From positions 60,143-124,142 of the forward strand of contig JAFQNC010000009.1 in assembly GCA_017396085.1 (NCBI GenBank): DNA of 64,000 bases, in the 5' to 3' direction. Both the position numbers and the translations under genes were made by a program. The notes beneath the pieces are model-generated. The model ran no database searches and was not told where the DNA came from. It saw only the letters and a program-made list of their open reading frames with translations. Source of the DNA: Tidjanibacter sp. (GTDB lineage: Bacteria > Bacteroidota > Bacteroidia > Bacteroidales > Rikenellaceae). Position 1 is the stretch's first letter; every line of letters begins with the position of its first letter. Shown piece after piece: positions 17,036-24,524 of this stretch.

Positions 17036-18151
17036 TTACACCCTCTCGCACCTCTTACCCGGCAGCAGGCGCACCGCCCCACACAGCTCCAACGACACCA
17101 TCAGGGCCGACACCATTCCCATAGGCATACCGGTGCGTTCGGCCAGCAGGTCGTAGTCAACCACCTCGCCTGTGCGCATAGCATCCAACACCCTTCGCTC
17201 ATCCGCAGTGAGGTTTACGACCTCCACCGAGTCGGGCTCCGGTACGTAGGCCGTGCCATTCACAACCTCCACATCCCAACCGAGTTCGTGCACAATGTCG
17301 CCACCGGAGCAAACCATTGCTGCCTTGTTTTGCTTAATCAACAGATTGGAGCCGTAGGAGGTCTTGTCGTCTGCTCGGCCGGGGATGGCCATAACCACAC
17401 GCCCATAGTCGAAGGCGTTGTCGGCAGTGATGAGCGAGCCCCCTTTGTAGGGCGACTCAACCACCACAGTGCCACTCGAAAGTCCTGCAATTATGCGGTT
17501 GCGCGAGGGGAAGAATTTTCCTGTGTTTTTGTGCTGTGAGGATATTTCGGTAACGATGGCTCCGCCATTTTGCAGTATGCGGTCAGCCAAAGGCTGATTG
17601 GTGGCGGGGGCAACCTCCGGCAGTGCGTTTGCAATCACCCCCACGGTGGCGGCTCCGCAGTCGAGGGCAGCCCTGTGGGCGTTGCCGTCATTACCGAGGG
17701 CAAGTCCGCTGACAATGGAGACCTCCGGGGAGAGTTCTTTGAGCTGACCGATGATTTTTGCGGCAATGCGCTGACCATAGGCCGACATATGGCGTGTGCC
17801 CACAAAGGCAACCGAAGGGCGATGAAGGGCCTCAATGTTGCCCATCGTGTAGAGGACAATGGGCGCATCGGGACACTCTCGGAGTGTTTTGGGATAGGCA
17901 GGGTCGGTGATGGCAATGGGGACAATACCCCTCTGCTCGGCATATTTCAACTCCTGCTCGGCGCAACGCAGAGGGGCTGAAGAGTGGAGTGCGTCTGCAA
18001 CGGCCCTACTGTGAAGTTGCGCTCTGGCGAACAACTCTTCGGGGGAGGCGCGGAAAATGGCCTCGGCGGAGCCAAAAAGCTCCAAGAGGTGGTGTGCGCC
18101 CTTGAGCCCCAAGCCCGGAACGAAGGAGAGTGCAATGTCGTGAATGTTCAT
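17036..18151 (-). CDS. dprA: DNA processing protein DprA
   Basis: This single-strand DNA-binding protein loads RecA onto incoming DNA during transformation. The 371 residues comprise a helix-hairpin-helix-like N-terminus (~1-60), the Rossmann-like domain with VAFVGTRHMSAYGQ (~115), KFFPSRNRIIAGLS, VVESPYKGGSLITA and AIPG, and a C-terminal winged helix (~305-365). One usual motif is altered: GLARGID reads GLALGND here, while the following AHRAAL is kept. It heads the dprA-tatD-ansA run. Confidence 0.94.
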   Translation of the reverse strand: MNIHDIALSFVPGLGLKGAHHLLELFGSAEAIFRASPEELFARAQLHSRAVADALHSSAPLRCAEQELKYAEQRGIVPIAITDPAYPKTLRECPDAPIVLYTMGNIEALHRPSVAFVGTRHMSAYGQRIAAKIIGQLKELSPEVSIVSGLALGNDGNAHRAALDCGAATVGVIANALPEVAPATNQPLADRILQNGGAIVTEISSQHKNTGKFFPSRNRIIAGLSSGTVVVESPYKGGSLITADNAFDYGRVVMAIPGRADDKTSYGSNLLIKQNKAAMVCSGGDIVHELGWDVEVVNGTAYVPEPDSVEVVNLTADERRVLDAMRTGEVVDYDLLAERTGMPMGMVSALMVSLELCGAVRLLPGKRCERV

Positions 18152-18195
18152 TTGCCTTAAAAACCTCGGTTGAATGGGTAAAAGTACAAAAAAAT

Positions 18196-18226
18196 TTTGG
18201 AGTTTGGAATAAAATAACTACTTTTG
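18196..18226 (+). promoter_or_regulatory. Promoter of tRNA-Cys
   Basis: TTTG (18196-18199), 19 bases, TACTTTTG (18219-18226) match the Bacteroidetes consensus. Transcription starts near 18233, about 57 bases before tRNA-Cys. Confidence 0.65.
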
Positions 18227-18289
18227 CTCTCCGAAAGCATCCCACCCTTGTGTGGTTTAGATGGCTAAGGGTGTGATTTATAGATGATT

Positions 18290-18360
18290 GGTGCGATGGC
18301 CGAGTGGCTAGGCACAGGTCTGCAAAACCTGCTACAGCGGTTCGATTCCGCTTCGCACCT
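18290..18360 (+). tRNA. tRNA-Cys (GCA)
   Basis: The acceptor GGTGCGA pairs with TCGCACC, the anticodon loop is CTGCAAA (GCA), and the T arm is GCGG TTCGATT CCGC. CCA is not encoded. A weak stem (AAGTGC..GCACTT, about 18365-18397) followed by T-rich sequence may terminate it. It marks the left edge of the AT-rich restriction island. Confidence 0.95.
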
Positions 18361-18416
18361 CAAAGAAGTGCTCTACAATATGCTGTGGGGCACTTTTCGT
18401 TTTTTTACGCCGGAAT

Positions 18417-18740
18417 TTACGCCAAAATCTCTAACAACTCCTCAATATCCCTCCTTTTTGATACGAGGTGAGGGGCACCATTCACATAGACACAACCACG
18501 AACATCCACAACATTCTGCTCTGGCCCATACACCAACACCTGAAGTGGAATGTCAAGCACCTCAGCCACTTTTGCCAACGACAATGCATTTTTGGTCGCA
18601 ATCATCTTGCCGACATTCTGAGCCTTTATTCCCATCGCTTGAGCAAATTGCACCTTACTCAGCCCAGCAGCCGCCAGCAGTTCCTCTCCGTGTTCCTCAA
18701 AGTAAGTTTTGCCTGATTCTAATACATTCATATTGCTCAA
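18417..18740 (-). CDS. Helix-turn-helix (XRE-type) DNA-binding protein
   Basis: This small regulator has 107 residues. Residues ~28-75 (LSKVQFAQAMGIKAQNVGKMIATKNALSLAKVAEVLDIPLQVLV) form a cro/C1-type helix-turn-helix. The C-terminal part (VRGCVYVNGAPHLV, DIEELLEIL) resembles tails seen in Bacteroidales regulators of unknown target. Alternative start Met at 18731. It lies next to the methyltransferase at 19051-19845 on the opposite strand and could control the restriction system, but it could equally be an unrelated resident regulator. Base composition is intermediate. Confidence 0.8.
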   Translation of the reverse strand: MSNMNVLESGKTYFEEHGEELLAAAGLSKVQFAQAMGIKAQNVGKMIATKNALSLAKVAEVLDIPLQVLVYGPEQNVVDVRGCVYVNGAPHLVSKRRDIEELLEILA

Positions 18741-18829
18741 TTTTGTTGTAAAAATACAAAAAGATTATAAACAGCCCCAATCGAGGAGATGTAATTTATA
18801 CTTTTTTATTATTCTTTTATCTAAAATTA

Positions 18830-18860
18830 TTGCATTTGCAATATATTTATATTATATTTG
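18830..18860 (+). promoter_or_regulatory. Promoter-like sequence upstream of the methyltransferase
   Basis: TTG (18830-18832), 20 bases, TATATTTG (18853-18860). A transcript from about 18867 would carry a ~185-base leader to the methyltransferase. A GTG-initiated 44-codon frame (18865-18999) inside it is weak. The 18741-19050 gap is very AT-rich and otherwise empty. Confidence 0.5.
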
Positions 18861-19024
18861 TACCGTGAAAAGAACCAACTCCACCACCAATATGATGTAC
18901 CACACGAAGACAAGTTTGTTGTCAAGCCCCGATAGTACCTGCCCACACCTGCTTAAGACAACGAACCGCACAAATCGGATTCACGTACCATCACATTAGA
19001 GTTTTTATTGTGAAAAGTTTTTTA

Positions 19025-19032
19025 TATTTTTG
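19025..19032 (+). promoter_or_regulatory. -7 element close to the methyltransferase start
   Basis: TATTTTTG matches TAnnTTTG, 19 bases before the ATG at 19051. The -33 partner is unclear. It supports ATG 19051 over the in-frame TTG at 19030. Confidence 0.45.
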
Positions 19033-19050
19033 CCAAAAATAGACGAGAAG

Positions 19051-19845
19051 ATGAAATTGGGAGCATACGAATTAAACGAGATATATAACATCGACTGCTT
19101 GGAGGGAATGAAAAACCTTCCCGATAACTGCATCGACCTAATCGTAACCTCTCCACCATACGACAACCTACGAACTTACAAGGGGTTTTGTTTCCAATTT
19201 GAAGATATTGCAAAAGAGATTTACCGAATAATGAAGCCTACTGGTATTGTTGTTTGGATTGTAGGAGATAAAATTGACAAAGGGAACAAAAGCCTGACCA
19301 GTTTTAAACAGTGCTTATTCTTTCAATCAATTGGTTTTAAGGTGCACGACATTATGATATATCGCAAAAAGAACACACCCTTTATGCGTTCAAATGCCTA
19401 CACCAACTGTTACGAGTTTATGTTTATCTTGGCAAAAGATAAAGTTGCAACCTTCAACCCCCTAAAGACAAAAACAGCTCGTTCCGGCTACGAAATGCTC
19501 GTAGCCGGCAAGAAGGCAGATGGAATAAACAACAAGGTAATGGGGCACCTGAATGAGGAAAAAGTTTTGACTAACATTTGGGAATACGCCGTAGGGTTAG
19601 GTGGGTCTACAAATGACAAAGTCGCCTTTAAGCATCCAGCCATATTTCCAGAAAAACTCGCACAAGACCACATTTTAAGTTGGAGTAACGAGGGGGATGT
19701 TGTTTTAGACCCCTTTTCCGGCTCTGGTACCACGGCCAAAATGGCCAAAATTTGCCATAGACATTACCTCGGTTTTGAGATTTCTCCGGAGTACACCGAC
19801 ATTTCTAGGCAACGCCTTGCACAACTTGACGATTTACTATTCTAG
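19051..19845 (+). CDS. Type II DNA methyltransferase (N6-adenine or N4-cytosine)
   Basis: This modification enzyme has 264 residues. The catalytic motif IV TSPPYDN lies near residue 33 and the AdoMet motif I DPFSGSGTT near residue 220, an order seen in beta-class amino-methyltransferases. Target recognition is probably residues ~90-200. The start at 19051 (MKLGAYELNEIYN) fits the promoter and the family start. The gene converges with, and overlaps by 9 bases, the endonuclease gene at 19837-20490. It is clearly AT-richer than the flanking genes, suggesting recent transfer. The recognition sequence cannot be read from the sequence. Confidence 0.92.
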   Translation: MKLGAYELNEIYNIDCLEGMKNLPDNCIDLIVTSPPYDNLRTYKGFCFQFEDIAKEIYRIMKPTGIVVWIVGDKIDKGNKSLTSFKQCLFFQSIGFKVHDIMIYRKKNTPFMRSNAYTNCYEFMFILAKDKVATFNPLKTKTARSGYEMLVAGKKADGINNKVMGHLNEEKVLTNIWEYAVGLGGSTNDKVAFKHPAIFPEKLAQDHILSWSNEGDVVLDPFSGSGTTAKMAKICHRHYLGFEISPEYTDISRQRLAQLDDLLF

Positions 19846-20490
19846 CCCTGTGTTGTGTTTTCTTATGTAGGCGACTATCTTCTCTAACATTTCAGGACTA
19901 TCCTGAAAACGCCCAATTCCGGTATTGCAACTATCGCATATCCATTCCCTTGCCAAACCTGTGCGATGGTCGTGGTCAATTACAATGTTAGCCGTAACAT
20001 CTGGAATCGACACTTTGTTGCAAATTGGGCATTCGAACAACTCGTAATCTTTTGGTTTAATAGCAAGCATCCTCCGTTTTTCGGACATAGGCATCTTCTT
20101 TCCGTTTATATCCACCCTACAATCTCTGCACGATGGTCTTGTTGTAGGTCGCCCGTGCTTATCATTTTGGTTGTACTCAAAATCCAAAGCTTGAATTTTA
20201 AGCACGTGGCAGATATTGCATATCTTAAACTTGAAGGGAGGGATATTGGTGCCTTGCTTCTTACCTGTTTGATAAATATCAATGACTATCAAGTCAGACA
20301 AGGCAATTTGCAACAACATTGCTTTCCCCACAAAAAACACCTCTGCGTTGGTACCATCAATAGAACGAACAACTCCCACACTCATAGGAACAATGGGGCC
20401 GCGGTGGGTTTTATTGACAACAAAGTCATTAACCTCAACATCCTTATTCACGGAAGGAAATTCAGGGTCGTTATAAATACTTCTATCCAT
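19837..20490 (-). CDS. Putative type II restriction endonuclease, beta-beta-alpha-metal (Endo VII/Hpy99I-like) fold
   Basis: This protein has 217 residues. The C-terminal part (~150-215) has IVIDHDHRTGLAREWICDSCNTGIGRF, the His-Asp-His and CxxCN pattern of endonuclease VII-type HNH nucleases. Four CxxC pairs (CNIC, CRDC, CPIC, CDSC) could make two Cys4 zinc sites, as described for Hpy99I. The first ~80 residues look like a small beta-rich domain (IVPMSVGVVRSI, AEVFFVGKAM), perhaps for DNA reading. It converges on the methyltransferase with a 9-base overlap. A minus-strand -7 box (TATATTTG, 20516-20509) lies just upstream. It could instead be a structure-specific nuclease, but the partner argues for restriction. 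Confidence 0.78.
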   Translation of the reverse strand: MDRSIYNDPEFPSVNKDVEVNDFVVNKTHRGPIVPMSVGVVRSIDGTNAEVFFVGKAMLLQIALSDLIVIDIYQTGKKQGTNIPPFKFKICNICHVLKIQALDFEYNQNDKHGRPTTRPSCRDCRVDINGKKMPMSEKRRMLAIKPKDYELFECPICNKVSIPDVTANIVIDHDHRTGLAREWICDSCNTGIGRFQDSPEMLEKIVAYIRKHNTGLE

Positions 20491-20613
20491 ATTACGAACA
20501 AATTTTTACAAATATAATCATTTTCCTTATGATTATTCTTTAATATCATTCGCAAAACCTCATCCGTGCACACAACGCAATGCAGCCGCAAGCAGTACTC
20601 CCTCGCACAAAAA

Positions 20614-20640
20614 AAGGCCTCCACCAGTCGTGAAGGCCTT
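20614..20640 (-). terminator. Second terminator downstream of tRNA-Leu
   Basis: AAGGCCT (20614-20620) pairs with AGGCCTT (20634-20640). On the minus strand it is followed by a run of seven or more T. The 20517-20740 gap also carries a copy of the CTCCCCTACGAAAGGGGAGG repeat (about 20659-20682). Confidence 0.65.
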
Positions 20641-20717
20641 TCTGTGTAAAAAAGTAACGCTCCCCTACGAAAGGGGAGGTTTGGAGGGGTGGTCGAACAC
20701 TCACTCCCCGCACGAAA

Positions 20718-20742
20718 AAAGGCAGAGCCCTGCTCTGCCTTC
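20718..20742 (-). terminator. Terminator of tRNA-Leu
   Basis: AAGGCAGAGC and GCTCTGCCTT form a perfect 10-base-pair stem with the loop CCT or similar. TTTTTT follows on the minus strand. It lies directly 3' of tRNA-Leu. Confidence 0.8.
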
Positions 20743-20745
20743 TCG

Positions 20746-20827
20746 TGCGGGGAGTGGGACTCGAACCCACACGGCTCTCGCCACCAGATCCTAAGTCTGG
20801 CGCGGCTACCAATTACGCCATCTCCGC
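20746..20827 (-). tRNA. tRNA-Leu (UAG)
   Basis: On the minus strand the acceptor is GCGGAGA..TCCCCGC with discriminator A, the anticodon stem-loop is CCAGA CTTAGGA TCTGG (anticodon TAG), a class II variable arm GGCGAGAGCC is present, and the T arm is GTGGG TTCGAGT CCCAC. One acceptor pair (position 5-68) reads A-C instead of a Watson-Crick pair. A TACCTTTG promoter element lies at 20848-20841. Confidence 0.93.
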
Positions 20828-20840
20828 GCTTTTGATGCCA

Positions 20841-20899
20841 CAAAGGTAAAATATTTTTTTGACTCTGCGAACAATCTCACGTTTTTTTACATACCTTTG
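20841..20899. promoter_or_regulatory. Divergent promoters: tRNA-Leu (-) and B12 riboswitch transcript (+)
   Basis: CAAAGGTA at 20841-20848 is the minus-strand TACCTTTG for tRNA-Leu. TACCTTTG at 20892-20899 faces the cobalamin riboswitch, with a start near 20906. -33 elements are not clear for either. Confidence 0.55.
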
Positions 20900-20902
20900 T
20901 GC

Positions 20903-21132
20903 CGATGCGGTTCCCTATTGAGGGACTAACAGGGAATGCCGTGAAAGTCGGCAACAGTTCCCGCTGCTGTAAGCCTCAACCCATCTTGTAAGGGCAACAA
21001 CTCCTTGTGCCACAAGCAAGTACACTGGGTTTAGAAGGCTTCCGAACAAATCTCTTTTTTGGCCACTGATGCGCTGCAGAGCATTGGGAAGGCGGTTCGG
21101 AAGCGAGGCGAGTCAGAAGACCTGCCACATCG
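20903..21132 (+). ncRNA. Cobalamin (B12) riboswitch
   Basis: The conserved core is present in order: GGGAATGCCGTGAAAGTC (about 20953-20950 region), GGCAACAGTTCCCGCTGCTGTAA, the B12-box region GGCCACTGATGCG (about 21060), then GAGGCGAGTCAGAAGACCTGCC (about 21107-21126). CGATG (20903-20907) pairs with CATCG (21128-21132) to close P1. Downstream CTCC..GGGAG (about 21153-21172) could be the expression platform. It lies upstream of a BtuG-like lipoprotein and a BtuB-like receptor, so ligand binding should lower B12 uptake. The 21133-21301 stretch is leader sequence without a gene. Confidence 0.93.
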
Positions 21133-21301
21133 TTAATGGGATTGCTCCTGCGGCGAATGGGAGGGTTTTCGTGTAGTTCACATCGGGTGCGACAAGGCAC
21201 CAAGTCAGCATAAGCACAAAAGCACAAACAAGCCACCGCCGGAAGCAAAAACCGCAAGCGGGAGTACTTGTTTTATGTTTAACCTTTTAACTTTCAACGT
21301 G

Positions 21302-22378
21302 ATGAAAAAGTTATTTGGACTCTTTTGTGTTTTCGCATCCGTCATTCTGCTGGGCGGTTGCAACCCCTCCAACGAGGGGCCCAATCCTGACACACTACCC
21401 TCCTCGTTTGAGGGTGGCGTCTATGTCCTCTGCGAGGGCAACTTTGGTGCCGGCAACTCTTCGCTATGGCACTACAACCCCGCCACAACAACCGTTACGC
21501 ACGATGTTTTCGGCAGGGTAAATAATGCAATGTTGGGCGATGTGGGACAATCTATGTATCTGCACAACAACACCTTATTCGTGGTTGTGAATAACTCCGG
21601 CGTGGTCTACGCCATTGAAGCCGCCAGTGGCAAGGTTGTGGGAATGATTGAGGGGCTGACCTCGCCCCGATTTGTGGCCATCGACAGCACCGGCACAAAG
21701 GGATACATCTCCCAAATCAACACCAACAAACTCATCTCTTTCAACGTGCAAACCCTTGCCAAGACCGGTGAGATAACGCTGGAGGGGGTTGCCGGCTCGG
21801 AGCAAATGGCACTTGTGGGCGACAAACTCTTCATTGCCTCGTGGAGCAACGACCACAAAATCACTGTGTTGGACACCACTACCGACAAACAGCTGACCAC
21901 CTTCACCATTGGTGTGCAACCCTATTCGTTGGCACTTGACAAGAACAACACCTTGTGGGTGGTGTGCGATGGTGGCAACGCTTGGAGCAATCTTCCGGAT
22001 GGCGTTTCGGTGGAGGAGCCTTCGCTCTGGAAAATCAACACCACAACCTACTCGGCCGAGAAGGTACACACCTTTGCAAGCGGTAGTTACTTCCGCTCAC
22101 GCCTTGCCGTCAATGGCGAGGGCGACACGCTCTACTTCATCAGCGATGCAGTGTGGGCGGTGGATGTAACAACGGGGGTGTTCCCCGCCGAGCCGCTTAT
22201 CTCGGTAGAGGGTGGGCTGTATGGACTTGACGTGGACCCCTACACGGGCAAAATCTATATTGCCGATGCCAAAGACTACGCCTCCAACGGAGCAGTTTTA
22301 AGGTATGACAACAAGGGCAAACTGATTGACGAGTTTGGGGCAGGTCTGCTCCCCTCGAAGTTTATTTTCTTGCCATAA
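21302..22378 (+). CDS. Surface lipoprotein, BtuG-like beta-propeller for B12 capture
   Basis: This exported lipoprotein has 358 residues. The signal peptide (MKKLFGLFCVFASVILLGG) ends at a lipobox Cys (~20), followed by Asn/Pro-rich linker. The remainder consists of repeated YncE-like blades (GVVYAIEAASGKVVGMI, FVAIDSTGTKGYISQINTNKLISFNVQTL, NHKI-type HKITVLDTTTDKQL). In Bacteroides, BtuG is a seven-bladed propeller that binds cobalamin very tightly and sits over BtuB. The match here is by fold, riboswitch control and the btuB-like neighbour. The start is ATG 21302 rather than the longer frame from 21275, because it begins the signal peptide. Confidence 0.85.
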   Translation: MKKLFGLFCVFASVILLGGCNPSNEGPNPDTLPSSFEGGVYVLCEGNFGAGNSSLWHYNPATTTVTHDVFGRVNNAMLGDVGQSMYLHNNTLFVVVNNSGVVYAIEAASGKVVGMIEGLTSPRFVAIDSTGTKGYISQINTNKLISFNVQTLAKTGEITLEGVAGSEQMALVGDKLFIASWSNDHKITVLDTTTDKQLTTFTIGVQPYSLALDKNNTLWVVCDGGNAWSNLPDGVSVEEPSLWKINTTTYSAEKVHTFASGSYFRSRLAVNGEGDTLYFISDAVWAVDVTTGVFPAEPLISVEGGLYGLDVDPYTGKIYIADAKDYASNGAVLRYDNKGKLIDEFGAGLLPSKFIFLP

Positions 22379-22391
22379 CAGGAGGAAAAAT

Positions 22392-22415
22392 AAGGTAACA
22401 TTTAAGGTAATATCA
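22392..22415 (+). repeat. AAGGTA 12-base-period motif, between btuG-like and btuB-like genes
   Basis: AAGGTA occurs at 22392 and 22404 (12 bases apart), ending in AATAT. This is one of several dispersed copies (24269, 24406, 34584, 34903, 40983, 46401). The btuB-like GTG start follows within a few bases. Confidence 0.75.
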
Positions 22416-22420
22416 GCAAA

Positions 22421-24394
22421 GTGAAGAGATTGTTTCTCATAGAGTTAGTTGTATTGCTGCTGGGCGCAAGATTGTGGGCGCAGAGCAGCGACACTTTGCG
22501 TACCGTAAATGTTGAAGGGGTGGTGGTCAAGGCCGCCCGCTCGTTGCGCGAAATAGGGGTGCAGAAAACTGCGCTCTCACAGCAGGTGCTCACCGACAAC
22601 ATTGCGGCCTCAATGGCCGAGGTGTTGGCCCAAAACAGCCCCATTTTCATCAAATCTTCGGGCCGCGCAACCTTGGCCACCGCCTCACTTCGTGGCACCG
22701 CCCCCTCACACACAGCCGTGAGTTGGAATGGTATAAATCTTGGCAGTCCGATGCTCGGAATGGTTGATTTCTCGATGATACCCTCCTATTTTGTGGATGG
22801 CGGCGAGGTCTACCACGGAGCGACCTCGGTGGGGGTTGCTGGCGGAGGACTTGGTGGTGCGGTGGTGCTATCAACGGCCAAGCCACAAAGGGAAGGCCTT
22901 GATGTTCAACTCGTTCAGGGCGTGGGGAGTTACAGCACCTACGATGAGTTTGTGCGTGTGGGCTACTCCTCGGGGCGTTGGAGCAGTTCCACAAGGGCTC
23001 TTTATAGTTCGTCAAAAAACGACTTTGAATATATCAATAGGGACAAGTTCGGGCACCCCACCGAGCGCAACAAAAATTGCGGCTACAACGATTTTCATCT
23101 GCTTCAGGAGTTTTTCTACAACGCCCCCAAGGGTGGCAGTTGGGCCCTAAAAGGGTGGTACACCGACTCCTCGCGCGGTATTCCCCGAATGACGGTGGAC
23201 TATCGTGATGACGGCCAAACGAAGGCTTGGCAAGACGAGCAAAGTTTTCGTGGTGTGGCCGAGTGGCGCAAGTCGTTTGGAGGCCTAAGGCTCAATGCCC
23301 GAGCAGGTTACAACTACAACACCCTCCACTACATCTATCAATTCTCCACTGGAGAGGGTCAGACACAACAAGGTGTGGACTCCTCCAGTGCCACAAATCT
23401 TGCCTTTGTGGAGGCGGCCGGGGAGTGGAGCATTGGCAATACGTTGATGTTGGCGGCCTCGCTCACCGGCAACTACTATGATGTTGAGAGCAAGGATGTT
23501 GCTCCGCTCGTACCGCTTGGTTTTGAGGCCACAAGAGAGGAAATATCTGCTTTTGGCTCGGCTCGTTGGAAGCCTGCGGAGTGGTTTGGGGCGGCCCTCA
23601 ATGTGCGTCAAGAGTGGCGCGATGGTACCCTCTCACCCCTCATTCCTGCCCTATTTGTGGACCTCACGCTGTGGCCACAAGCGGGGCTGATTGTGAGTGG
23701 CTCGGTGGCTCGCAACTATCGCTATCCTACCCTCAATGACCTCTACTATGTGCCCGGAGGCAATCCCGACCTGCAACCCGAGGAGGGCACAACCGCCGAT
23801 TTGGGCTTGGAGAGTAGCGTTGAGTGGGGATGCGTGAAGGTAGGCGGTAAACTCACCGGCTACCACTCCGACATCAACAACTGGATAATGTGGACCCCAA
23901 CGATTAAGGGGTTCTGGACTCCGCAAAACCTACAGCGAGTGATTAGCAGGGGTGTGGAGATGCGTGCAAACTTGGATGTTGCGCTCCCCGATGAGGCCAA
24001 AATCGGCTGGCGAGGCATCGTGGGCTACACCTCCTCAATCAACGCCACCGAGGGTAGCAGCTCCTATGGCAACCAACTCCCCTACATTCCTCATTGGTCG
24101 GCCTCTTCGGCCCTGACATTGGGTTGGAGGGCGTGGAGTTTTGACTACAAGTGGCAGTTGTACAGCGACCGACAGACCTCCTATTCCGGAACGAGTTTTT
24201 CGGGCGATATTGTGGAGGGTTACACACTGAGCGACATATCGTTAGGGCGCACGGTGGAGGTGAAAAATAAGGTATGTTTTAAGGTAATATTCGACATTCA
24301 CAACCTATTCAACAAGGAGTATCAATCGGTGCTCTCCCGTCCAATGCCCCCACGCAACTATGCCCTTCGCATAGAGTGTCGTTTTGGGGCATAG
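22421..24394 (+). CDS. TonB-dependent outer-membrane receptor, BtuB-like
   Basis: This 657-residue receptor has a signal peptide (~1-21, ending LWAQ). The plug domain (~35-150) shows the TonB-box-proximal VNVEGVVVKA, SMAEVLAQNSPIFIKSSG, ATASLRGTAPSHTAVSWNGINLGSPMLG and GAVVLSTAKP. A barrel of many amphipathic strands ends in CRFGA. It starts at GTG 22421. It follows the BtuG-like lipoprotein by 42 bases under the same cobalamin riboswitch, so B12 is the likely substrate. Odd: the dispersed 12-base-period motif lies inside the gene near its 3' end and encodes KVCFKV. Confidence 0.9.
   Translation: MKRLFLIELVVLLLGARLWAQSSDTLRTVNVEGVVVKAARSLREIGVQKTALSQQVLTDNIAASMAEVLAQNSPIFIKSSGRATLATASLRGTAPSHTAVSWNGINLGSPMLGMVDFSMIPSYFVDGGEVYHGATSVGVAGGGLGGAVVLSTAKPQREGLDVQLVQGVGSYSTYDEFVRVGYSSGRWSSSTRALYSSSKNDFEYINRDKFGHPTERNKNCGYNDFHLLQEFFYNAPKGGSWALKGWYTDSSRGIPRMTVDYRDDGQTKAWQDEQSFRGVAEWRKSFGGLRLNARAGYNYNTLHYIYQFSTGEGQTQQGVDSSSATNLAFVEAAGEWSIGNTLMLAASLTGNYYDVESKDVAPLVPLGFEATREEISAFGSARWKPAEWFGAALNVRQEWRDGTLSPLIPALFVDLTLWPQAGLIVSGSVARNYRYPTLNDLYYVPGGNPDLQPEEGTTADLGLESSVEWGCVKVGGKLTGYHSDINNWIMWTPTIKGFWTPQNLQRVISRGVEMRANLDVALPDEAKIGWRGIVGYTSSINATEGSSSYGNQLPYIPHWSASSALTLGWRAWSFDYKWQLYSDRQTSYSGTSFSGDIVEGYTLSDISLGRTVEVKNKVCFKVIFDIHNLFNKEYQSVLSRPMPPRNYALRIECRFGA
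24269..24290 (+). repeat. AAGGTA motif copy inside the btuB-like gene
   Basis: AAGGTA at 24269 and 24281 with TGTTTT between and ATAT after. It is identical by eye to the core copies at 34903 and 40995, though this one lies in coding sequence. Confidence 0.8.
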
Positions 24395-24405
24395 CGGCCA
24401 TTGAC

Positions 24406-24427
24406 AAGGGCAAAAATAAGGTAATTT
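24406..24427 (+). repeat. Degenerate AAGGTA motif copy after the btuB-like gene
   Basis: AAGGGC at 24406 and AAGGTA at 24418 keep the 12-base period. A possible terminator-like inverted repeat (CGGAACGGCAACCC..GGGTTGCCGTTCTG, about 24461-24498) follows between the convergent genes. Confidence 0.5.
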
Positions 24428-24524
24428 CAAGCCCCCCTCCGAGGAGCCAATCAGCAACAAAACGGAACGGCAACCCAAGTGCAGGGTTGCCGTTCTGATT
24501 TCACAATGCGCTCCCAAATCGTCA

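Noticed and set aside
18865..18999. 44-codon GTG frame before the methyltransferase, possible controller peptide
   Set aside because: There is no helix-turn-helix or conserved pattern, and the only support is its position.
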